A stretch of DNA of 52,754 nucleotides from Clostridia bacterium. Its GTDB lineage: Bacteria; Bacillota_A; Clostridia; Christensenellales; Aristaeellaceae. The notes beneath the pieces are model-generated. The model made no database searches. It was given only the letters and a program-made list of their open reading frames with translations, and was not told the origin of the DNA. The position numbers and the translations under genes are program-made. Below, one piece after another: positions 34,230-41,263 of the stretch (position 1 is its first letter; the number at the start of each line of letters is the position of its first letter). The DNA lies in NCBI GenBank assembly GCA_025997215.1, contig BNUH01000016.1:1-52754 (forward strand), written 5' to 3'.

Positions 34230-36083
34230 ATGTCTTATTCTTGGGTGCGCAAGGCAGACCAATGGCAGCTCCATGCTGATGGGGCATCCATCTTATCAAT
34301 CCCATTTGAGCAGGGCTGTGAGGATACCTTCGAACCTATTGCCAATGAACCGGGCGCTTGGCGCTGGACGCGCGTCAGCGCTCAACCCGTGGACGCCATG
34401 AACATGACCATCCACACGCCGAAGGCACGCTACTGGCTGGTACCGGCGGTCAACTACAACGGCAACGGCTGGGGTACTGGCGCGCAATACGGCGGCGATA
34501 TGTGCGACGGCGTGCCGTGGCGGTATGTGTGGCACCGCGTGGCCGTGCCCGCCATGACGTATACTGAAAACGACGCGTGGTCGGTATCCCTGTTCGGCGA
34601 GGAATCAGGCGGCATGAGCTGCTCGCTATTTTCCAGCGAAAGCCAGACGACGCAGCAGCTGCTTTGGCCCGAGGCCGAGGCACCGAAGACGTTATACAAA
34701 CGGTTCTGGGGCGAGGCTTTGTCCAACCCTATGGAACCCGCGACGCAATTCACCGGGATTCTTTATGTAGCTCCATCAGAGGAATTGCGCATGGGCATAC
34801 GCGGCGTGCTAGACTTCGCATGGCGGTTGAGTACGCGGCCAGTTTCGATGCAGTTTTCCCCCGAAGAACTGATTCGTCTGGATACGCTTTACTTTCGGCA
34901 GCTATGGCGTAAGAAGTATGATGGGTTGACAGGATTCTCCGGTTATATGCATTGGGATGAAAGCCAGTCGGCGTTCATCAAATCGAATACCTTTGAGATT
35001 GGTTGGACTGGCCAAAACGCTTCCATCTCGTGCATGCTGTTGAAGGAATACTTGAAAACGGGTGAGGAGAGTCTGCGTGACAAAGCCTTGTCCGTACTGG
35101 ATTCATGGATGAAATATGCGCCCTTGGGCAACGGGCTGATCTTGTGCAACCTCACGCACGATCCGAATCATACGGATTCCGCGCCTAACGGCGATATCCC
35201 TGTTGATCTGGACGCGTGCAACCTTGGCGTAGGTGCGACGTACCTGTTCAAGGCTGCGAAACTCGCCGAGCAGTGCGGCACGCCTCGGCCGCGTTGCCAG
35301 GAGGTCGCGTTAGGTATATGTGATTTTGCGCTGTGCGCCCAGCATGAGAATGGCGAGTTCGCGAAGAGCTGGTTCCTCGACGGTACGGTAAACGCCGCAC
35401 ACGGTACGGTAGGCTCATTCCTGATCCTGCCGCTGTTCGATGCCTATGCGCTGACCCAGGAGAAGAAGTATCTGGACTGCGCACTGAAGGCGTTCGCGTT
35501 CTATTACGGTGAATTCGCGCGCACGGGCGCGACCACTGCGGGTGCGCTGGACAGCAACTGTATCGACAAAGAATCCGCCGCGCCTATGATACGCGCCGCA
35601 TTGTACTGCTATCATACCACAATGGATCGCGCGTACGTTGACGCCGCAGAAGATATCGCTTACTATCTGGCGACATGGATGTGGACTTATTCGGTTAAAT
35701 TCCCGGAAGGCACGCTCGCGCAGCAGATGGGTTATGATACGTTCGGCGGCACGTCGGTATCGGCGGCGCATTGTGCGCAGGATATGTTCGGGCTGTATTG
35801 GGTACCTGAATATCTGGAACTGGCTGAATTGACGGGCAAGCCCATCTGGAAGGAGCGCGCCCGCGCACTGTGGTACAACGGCCTGCAAATGCTGTCGGAT
35901 GGCACGCTCGTCATCAATGGCCGTGTGAGGCCCGCAGGCGGTCAGGATGAATCCATGCGCCATACTTGGTGGGGGAAGGCCGATAAGCGTTGTTTCGTGC
36001 CCTCGGAGCTACTGACCGTATGGCAAGGAATTTACAGGCAAGTGGCGCTTGAAAAGATCACGGACTGGGAGATATTGAGGTAA
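34230..36083 (+). CDS. Probable (alpha/alpha)6-barrel glycan-processing protein
   Basis: ATG 34230 follows GAGGTGACGG. 617 residues, no signal peptide. The N-terminal ~230 residues are beta-rich and aromatic (RYWLVPAVNYNGNGWGTGAQYGGDM). The rest is a helical-repeat region with small, Gly/Ala-rich helices (FLILPLFDAYALTQEKKYLDCALKAFAFYYGEF, AALYCYHTTMDRAYVDAAEDIAYYLATW). This is the six-hairpin glycosidase plan seen in GH127/GH105-like enzymes. I cannot name the family. It is the last gene of the operon and its end overlaps the end of the convergent DUF2877 gene by 26 bases. Confidence 0.6.
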   Translation: MSYSWVRKADQWQLHADGASILSIPFEQGCEDTFEPIANEPGAWRWTRVSAQPVDAMNMTIHTPKARYWLVPAVNYNGNGWGTGAQYGGDMCDGVPWRYVWHRVAVPAMTYTENDAWSVSLFGEESGGMSCSLFSSESQTTQQLLWPEAEAPKTLYKRFWGEALSNPMEPATQFTGILYVAPSEELRMGIRGVLDFAWRLSTRPVSMQFSPEELIRLDTLYFRQLWRKKYDGLTGFSGYMHWDESQSAFIKSNTFEIGWTGQNASISCMLLKEYLKTGEESLRDKALSVLDSWMKYAPLGNGLILCNLTHDPNHTDSAPNGDIPVDLDACNLGVGATYLFKAAKLAEQCGTPRPRCQEVALGICDFALCAQHENGEFAKSWFLDGTVNAAHGTVGSFLILPLFDAYALTQEKKYLDCALKAFAFYYGEFARTGATTAGALDSNCIDKESAAPMIRAALYCYHTTMDRAYVDAAEDIAYYLATWMWTYSVKFPEGTLAQQMGYDTFGGTSVSAAHCAQDMFGLYWVPEYLELAELTGKPIWKERARALWYNGLQMLSDGTLVINGRVRPAGGQDESMRHTWWGKADKRCFVPSELLTVWQGIYRQVALEKITDWEILR

Positions 36084-36831
36084 TCCATTCCCGCGAAGGA
36101 ATGTGAAGATCTTGCGCACAAGCGATGGCGATACCGAACAGCATATCCGCGCCCGATGTAGCGCCGATGCTGGCGGTATCCGCCATCGCCCGTGCAAGGT
36201 CGCCCGAACCAAACACCGCGTCCATCAGCAGAGTTAACGCTTCACTGAAAAACCCTTCGCTCGCCAGACGCAAGTATTTCGCGCTGACATCCGTCGTACG
36301 GTTTAACTCTGTCTCGTCAATTGTCCATGCCTTGCCTTTGGCCGCTTGGAACGCCGCCCATCCAACGGCAGCGTCGTCCACTGACGGCGTAAGCCCCGCA
36401 CCCAAGCCAATGACGTCCGCTATATCGCCGGAGGCAATCGCACGCACTGCGCGCAGTCCGATTGCGTCCGGAAGTCTACAAAATCCGCTAACCAGCCTCA
36501 TTTGCCTGAACATCTCCCAAAACTCCCGTGCGCGCGCTTTCGTACCGTATACGGGAATTCTGCCCGTCCATGTTGAAAACGCCAAAGAATACCGCTCGCC
36601 GCCCATCATCAGCTGATCGCCTTTCAGAATTAGTTCCCCATCCGAAACACATTCCGGCTGCATGAAAAGCGCATCTGGAATACGAAAAGGCGACCCTTCG
36701 GCCACGGTCAGCAACCGTTTGGTGTTATGACTATTATGCAACATAAAATTAACCGCATGCGCAAACCGACTGTGCATGCGGCCAATCCATATGCCATTAT
36801 TTTTCAGTGCTGTGGAAATGTGTGCATCCAT
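36058..36831 (-). CDS. allH: DUF2877 protein, AllH/YlbF-like
   Basis: ATG 36831 overlaps the kinase stop by one base (TGATG). 257 residues with VIGLGAGLTPSVDDAAVGWAAF, the DUF2877 core (GlGpGLTPsgDD), and TTDVSAKYLRLASEGFFSEALTLLMDAVFG then GATSGADMLFG, all as in E. coli YlbF. Work on E. coli assigns FdrA, YlbE and YlbF together to oxamate carbamoyltransferase (oxalurate + phosphate to oxamate + carbamoyl phosphate; AllFGH). It is the last gene of the leftward second unit. The symbol is by family; the substrate here may differ. Confidence 0.85.
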   Translation of the reverse strand: MDAHISTALKNNGIWIGRMHSRFAHAVNFMLHNSHNTKRLLTVAEGSPFRIPDALFMQPECVSDGELILKGDQLMMGGERYSLAFSTWTGRIPVYGTKARAREFWEMFRQMRLVSGFCRLPDAIGLRAVRAIASGDIADVIGLGAGLTPSVDDAAVGWAAFQAAKGKAWTIDETELNRTTDVSAKYLRLASEGFFSEALTLLMDAVFGSGDLARAMADTASIGATSGADMLFGIAIACAQDLHIPSREWITSISPSP

Positions 36832-38006
36832 CAGGAGCCAGCACGCAGCAGCGCTGCACAGCCGCGTGCGACCATCAGCTCCTCATTGGTCGTCAGGGCG
36901 AAAATCGCAATACCGCTGTTACGATTGTGTATAGGCCCGCCTTCGCATAACTCGTTTATACTTTCATCCACCTGTGCGCCGATGAACCCCAGCCGCGCGC
37001 ATACCTCCGCCCGCACGCGCGCACTGTTCGCGCCGATGCCGCCGGTGAATACGAGCGCATCCAGCCCGCCTAAGAAAGCCGTATACATCCCAACATACCC
37101 AACAACCGCGTCACAAAACGCGTCAAACGCGAGGCGCGCCCGTCCGTTCCCCGCATCCATTTCATGGATAACTTCGCGCATGTCCCCGCTGACCCCGCTC
37201 AATCCCAACAGCCCGCCGCGACAGGATATCTCGCGCAGTGCGGCGTTTATGCCGCCCTTCTCCGCGCCGAATAACGGCAAACAGAACGCGTCGAAATCCC
37301 CCACGCGGTTGTTTTGAAAAACGCCGCTCTGCGGTGTGGCGCCCATGGATGTTGCAACGCTCTTCCCATCCGCTATCGCACACAGAGACGACGAGCCGCC
37401 CAGATGCGCCGAGACGATCCGCTTCATCTGCGGATAATCCCGCTGCATGTGCCATGCGATATAGCTGTGGCTGGAGCCGTGAAACCCATACCGCCTGATG
37501 CCAAACCGCTCCACCCACTCATACGGCGCGCCATAAACCGCCCGGTACATCGGTATCTCAGCATGAAATGCCGTCTCGAAACACGCGACCTGTTCCAGCG
37601 TCGGATAAAACTCACCGACCGCGCGCATCATGCGCAGGTAGATGGGATTGTGCGCTGGCGCCAGCTCCGATACACGCTCCATCTCGGCGAATAGGGATTC
37701 ATCCACGCGCTGTGCGCCGCTCAGTCGGCCGCCGTGTACCGCCTTGTAAGCGACCGCGTCCAATCCCGCAATGTCACACTCCGCGCCTATTTGCCGCATG
37801 GCATCCAGGCACGCTTCCAGAGCGGCGACGTGGTCAAGGCAAGTCACACGCGACGTATGAGCGGCTGCATCCACCCGCGCGGCCAAGGTACCCTCGCGTC
37901 CGATATTCTCAACGCTGGCGGAGGCCAGCTCAGTCTCGGAGTCGCCAATGTTGAAGAGTTTACATTTGAAACTGGTCGAACCCAGATTCTGCACAAGAAT
38001 TTTCAT
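36831..38006 (-). CDS. Acetate-kinase-family acyl kinase with altered active site
   Basis: 391 residues, matching acetate/propionate kinase (ASKHA fold) throughout. N7, S10, S12 and K14 of NLGSTSFK form the first phosphate loop; also KAVHGG, LAPAHNP, CFE144TAFH, RRYGFH176GSSH, FTGGIGANS and TTNE376E. Two residues central to AckA chemistry differ: Arg91 of HRVVHGG is Lys88 here, and catalytic Asp148 of FDTAFH is Glu144. Arg241 is kept as R234 (NNRVGDFD, not GTRSGDID). It probably makes ATP from an acyl- or carbamoyl-like phosphate produced by the FdrA/DUF1116/DUF2877 complex, in place of the carbamate kinase usual in such clusters. Confidence 0.85.
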   Translation of the reverse strand: MKILVQNLGSTSFKCKLFNIGDSETELASASVENIGREGTLAARVDAAAHTSRVTCLDHVAALEACLDAMRQIGAECDIAGLDAVAYKAVHGGRLSGAQRVDESLFAEMERVSELAPAHNPIYLRMMRAVGEFYPTLEQVACFETAFHAEIPMYRAVYGAPYEWVERFGIRRYGFHGSSHSYIAWHMQRDYPQMKRIVSAHLGGSSSLCAIADGKSVATSMGATPQSGVFQNNRVGDFDAFCLPLFGAEKGGINAALREISCRGGLLGLSGVSGDMREVIHEMDAGNGRARLAFDAFCDAVVGYVGMYTAFLGGLDALVFTGGIGANSARVRAEVCARLGFIGAQVDESINELCEGGPIHNRNSGIAIFALTTNEELMVARGCAALLRAGS

Positions 38007-38048
38007 ACCCAGCCCTCATACCTTCGCGCAATCCTCACACGCCGTTGC

Positions 38049-39305
38049 TTATCCGCGATACCGCGCCGCGAAAGCCTTCATAGCCTTCTCGAAGCACAGC
38101 ATTGGCACGCGCGCCATGCCCGCGCCGATCAGCCCGCCTTCATAGTTGAACATACCGCCGTGGATAGCAGGAAGGATGCCTGTCTTCAACACCAGACGGA
38201 TGTCCATTCCGACGGGCAGAAAGTCAAAATCCAGGTTGGGTATCGCGAAGTTTGGGTTTTTGCCGATTGCGATGCGCTCCATTTCGCGCGTTTGAGCAAT
38301 GCCATCCGCGAGTGTCATGCTGCGCAGGCTGCAGACTATCGGGCTGGCCGCCGCCGCAAACCCGCCCATGCCGTAGCATTCCACGACGCAGGAGTCGCCG
38401 ATCCACGGCAGCTGATCCTTTTCAGAATATTGGGAGGAGGTATAGCGGCCTTTCATCATAGGCGCTGGCGCGCAAAACCATTCGCCGGGCAATCCCGCCA
38501 CCTGAATGCCGAACTCTACACCGTTGCCGCATGCCGCGGTTACCATCGTCGCATACTCCGTCCCTTCCGCAGCCAACGCAGCGGCGCGGCTCGCGCCCTG
38601 CCCGTAGCAATGGAAGAATCTCGGCGTATCGACAATATACCGGACGGCTTGCATGATCCGTTCCTTGGGTTCATCCAGCGCAAACAAATCGGGCAAGAAT
38701 TGCTTATCAAACAGCAAATCGGCGGCCGTCTGACGCGTATGGTTTTCGTCGCCCATCTGCATGCCTTCCGCCAGGATCGGCTTGATCGAAAGCCCGCCGC
38801 GTTTCATTAGCGCTTCACGGATCAGCGGGAACAGTTCCTCGCGCATCACGCGCAGGTTTTCGGCGATATCTTCCGAATACAGCCCCCAGCCGCAGAAGCC
38901 GCCCTGAAACTTGCCTTCGGCAGGGAAAGTCGCCGCGCGCTTGCCGCTGCGTCGGTCTTCGATCACGTTCATCATGACGGACTGCGTGATGATGCCCGTG
39001 CCCGCACCGACCGTATTGTGGTTCAACGCGCTATCGATCTTTATCTCACCCGCCCGAATGCGTTGAACCGCTTCCGCTTCGTCACGCGCCCAGCCTTCAA
39101 AAAGCATCGCGCTGACCATCCCTCGCCGATGCAGCATCACCATATCCGAATAATCAATCGGCGGCCCGGAATGCAGGATCATATGATCCGTCAGCCCATC
39201 CACGCATTCACCCGCCGGCTGCACATCGATCCATATGGGGTCTGACTCAACCAAACATTGCAGCGCGGCATCATTCGCCCGCGCAATCTTCTCTCGGATA
39301 TCCAT
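38049..39305 (-). CDS. allG: DUF1116 protein, AllG/YlbE-like
   Basis: ATG 39305 follows AGAGG at 7 bases. 418 residues, the same length as E. coli YlbE. Conserved blocks include GWARDEAEAVQRIRAGEIKIDSALNHNTVGAGTGIITQSMP-like (SVMM), LAEGMQMGDENHTRQTAADLLF, ACGNGVEFGIQVAGLPGEWFCAPAPMMKG, CYGMGGFAAAASPI and GKNPNFAIPNLDFDFLPVGMDIRLVLKTGILPAIHGG. It is a subunit of the AllFGH-type transferase with the FdrA gene upstream and DUF2877 downstream. First gene after the internal promoter at 39481. 42 bases separate it from the kinase. Confidence 0.88.
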   Translation of the reverse strand: MDIREKIARANDAALQCLVESDPIWIDVQPAGECVDGLTDHMILHSGPPIDYSDMVMLHRRGMVSAMLFEGWARDEAEAVQRIRAGEIKIDSALNHNTVGAGTGIITQSVMMNVIEDRRSGKRAATFPAEGKFQGGFCGWGLYSEDIAENLRVMREELFPLIREALMKRGGLSIKPILAEGMQMGDENHTRQTAADLLFDKQFLPDLFALDEPKERIMQAVRYIVDTPRFFHCYGQGASRAAALAAEGTEYATMVTAACGNGVEFGIQVAGLPGEWFCAPAPMMKGRYTSSQYSEKDQLPWIGDSCVVECYGMGGFAAAASPIVCSLRSMTLADGIAQTREMERIAIGKNPNFAIPNLDFDFLPVGMDIRLVLKTGILPAIHGGMFNYEGGLIGAGMARVPMLCFEKAMKAFAARYRG

Positions 39306-39333
39306 GAACGATCCTCTTTCTATTGAGATATTT

Positions 39334-39591
39334 TAACGTGAGTTCGATGCTGCCGAACATGCCGCATGGAGCGCTGCGACAATGGGCAGCTTCGTTTTCA
39401 CGTATCAGGATCAGCATACACCGCAGCGAGGCGGCACTGCGAAACAGCGAATCCTTCAAGCACATCTGTGTTATGAGCAAAGCATATCACAACTTTACGC
39501 TGTTGTCAAGTCAAAAAACTACAAAATTTTGTGGTAAGTCTTCCCAAAATTTCATCTGTGAAGCCCCTATCTGCCCAGCGAACTCACGTTA
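39334..39591. repeat. 13-bp inverted repeats flanking an internal promoter
   Basis: TAACGTGAGTTCG at 39334-39346 is repeated exactly inverted at 39579-39591. The 232-base interior holds the strong leftward promoter at 39481-39509 and most of the DUF1116 leader. This is the layout of an invertible promoter (phase switch), as in fimS. No invertase gene is next to it. A pair of operator sites for DNA looping is the alternative. Confidence 0.6.
39481..39509 (-). promoter_or_regulatory. Internal promoter for DUF1116-kinase-DUF2877
   Basis: On the minus strand TTGACA (39509-39504), exactly 17-base spacer, TATGCT (39486-39481). Start near 39474, so the leader is ~170 bases and contains inverted segments such as GCTGCC/GGCAGC (39349-39354 with 39385-39390) and CATGCGGCATG. 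A perfect palindrome ACAAAATTTTGT (39521-39532) lies just upstream of the -35 box and may be an operator. Confidence 0.75.
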
Positions 39592-39593
39592 TT

Positions 39594-39749
39594 TTACAAA
39601 AACTCATCGAGCAGCGCGTCAATTTCTTCGCTGTGTTCCGGCGGCACCTGCCACTCAATCTGAACGGCTTTGATGTTCTGAATAAGAAGCGCCTCGTAGA
39701 ACGCCTGTGTTCCTACATGAATTGCACGCGGTTTTTCATCCAAATTCAT
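39594..39749 (-). CDS. 51-residue FdrA C-terminal-domain-like protein
   Basis: ATG 39749 lies 5 bases after the FdrA stop, with GGGAGG inside the end of fdrA as its ribosome site. The product starts MNLDEKPRAIHVGTQAFYEA and continues with IKAVQIEWQVPPEHSEEIDALLDEFL. The pattern I.vG...F...L..q...vv.v.W.PP.....l..LL matches what I know as small 'fdrA domain' proteins in Firmicutes, so it may be the FdrA C-terminal end split off as its own gene. The FdrA here (502 residues) is about 50 shorter than E. coli FdrA, which agrees. Likely part of the complex. Confidence 0.7.
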   Translation of the reverse strand: MNLDEKPRAIHVGTQAFYEALLIQNIKAVQIEWQVPPEHSEEIDALLDEFL

Positions 39750-39754
39750 CTACT

Positions 39755-41263
39755 CTACCTCCCATCCAGCCGCAGAATCAGAGCCGCCATCCTTCGGGCC
39801 GCCTCCGTGCTGCTTTTCGCGACGACTGCACCCGCTTGTTCCAGTGAAACGCGCGCCGCTTCTATATTCTGCGGATCCCTTGCCGCGCCGCAGATATGCG
39901 TAATGAACAATATCTCCGGATGCTGAGCGATCACCGGGAGAAAGGGGCCAAACGGATCTTGCGCAACCCCAGGTCCTGTGATGAAATCCAACACAATGGC
40001 CGCTGTTTCCGCATCCTCCGCCGCAGCGCGTACATGTTTAAGCCGGATGGACGCGTCAAACACAGGATGCGGCGCGTCTACAGTGAACTCTTCCGTCCCC
40101 ATATCCACCAAGGAATGACACGATTCCCGCAGCGTCGCGCCGTCCGGTTTCACGTGCACATTTGTAAGGATTCGGGAGTTAGCGCAGCTATGGGAGATGA
40201 TTTGCATTGCCTCTTCCGCGAACGTGCCGCCGCAATACAGCCCGTGAACCCATCGCCGTTTCGGATTCATGGCCGCGACACTCGACGCCGCCCACGCATC
40301 GATTACCTTATCCGGCGCACTCCATTGCGCTGCGTCTATCCGCAGCATTTTCACACAATCGACAGCGGCTTCTTCAAGATTCCTTGCGCCGATCGAGCGA
40401 TGCCCTTCGAACAATGCCTGATCCGCGCCGAGAAACATCGCAACTACAGGCTTGCCTAAGCAGTCCGCTTCGCGCAGCACGCTCTCCATAACGCCGCTGT
40501 CGGCAGCCTTGGATATCAAACAAATCACCGCTGTTTTCGCATCATCGCGCAGCTTCTCCAGCGCCATCCGCATGGATATCCCGCCTATTTCCGGCTGCAG
40601 ATCACGCCCGCCTGTCGCGAGAATGCATCGCACCCCCACGCCCATACGCTCCAGCTGACAGGCGATCTCCTGTGCTCCGGAACCTGACGCCGCAACGATA
40701 CCGACAGGCCCTTCCTGCACGATGCTGCCCGCAGCCAAAGCGACGCCGCCGATCAATCCGACGCCGGCATCCGGCCCCATCACCAGCAAACCTTTTTCCT
40801 GCCCTAACCGTTTTAGCCGCCGCTCATCCTCCAGTGACACATGATCCGAAAACAAGAACACATCCAACCCCATGCAGAGCGCTTGCTCCGCTTCCTTTAC
40901 GGCATATTGACCGGGCAGTGAAATCTGCACAAGGTCATATCCATCCTGCTGCAAGTTGATCTCCGACAGCGCGCGGTATACATGGGCCGATGCGCTCCTG
41001 CCGCGCGATAAATAAGCCTGTGCGGAAGCACACGCGGCTTCACACTGTGCGTCCGTATCCGCATCTATCGCAATCATCAAGTCCTGCTTGGTTGTGCCTT
41101 CCGGCACGGTATAACGCAGCGAAGCCAGCAGGTCTATGTTCGCCTGTGTTCCCATACCGCTTTCCGCACCGTGCACGCCCGGCAGCGCTTGCAACGACTG
41201 CGCAGCGCCCATGAGCGTCACCGAATCGACATACCGATTTTTCACCACAAAAACTTGCTTCAC
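39755..41263 (-). CDS. fdrA: FdrA/AllF, CoA-ligase-like subunit of the AllFGH-type transferase
   Basis: GTG 41263 overlaps the upstream stop as GTGA. 502 residues. The N-terminal region is FdrA-specific (VFVVKNRYVDSVTLMGAAQSLQALPGV). A succinyl-CoA-synthetase-alpha-like Rossmann part follows (LLVMGPDAGVGLIGGVALAAG, EGPVGIVAASGSGAQEIACQLERMGVGV, ILATGGRDLQPEIGGISM). A second ligase-like half has RWVHGLYCGGTFAEEA and IVLDFITGPGVAQDPFGPF. In E. coli it is a subunit of oxamate carbamoyltransferase. Here it closes an operon of redox and dehydratase genes, which hints at a different carboxylic substrate. Confidence 0.9.
   Translation of the reverse strand: MKQVFVVKNRYVDSVTLMGAAQSLQALPGVHGAESGMGTQANIDLLASLRYTVPEGTTKQDLMIAIDADTDAQCEAACASAQAYLSRGRSASAHVYRALSEINLQQDGYDLVQISLPGQYAVKEAEQALCMGLDVFLFSDHVSLEDERRLKRLGQEKGLLVMGPDAGVGLIGGVALAAGSIVQEGPVGIVAASGSGAQEIACQLERMGVGVRCILATGGRDLQPEIGGISMRMALEKLRDDAKTAVICLISKAADSGVMESVLREADCLGKPVVAMFLGADQALFEGHRSIGARNLEEAAVDCVKMLRIDAAQWSAPDKVIDAWAASSVAAMNPKRRWVHGLYCGGTFAEEAMQIISHSCANSRILTNVHVKPDGATLRESCHSLVDMGTEEFTVDAPHPVFDASIRLKHVRAAAEDAETAAIVLDFITGPGVAQDPFGPFLPVIAQHPEILFITHICGAARDPQNIEAARVSLEQAGAVVAKSSTEAARRMAALILRLDGR

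Noticed and set aside
37734..38810. 358-codon open frame antisense to the acyl kinase and DUF1116
   Set aside because: It spans two real genes on the other strand, is His/Arg-rich as shadow frames are, and has no start signal.
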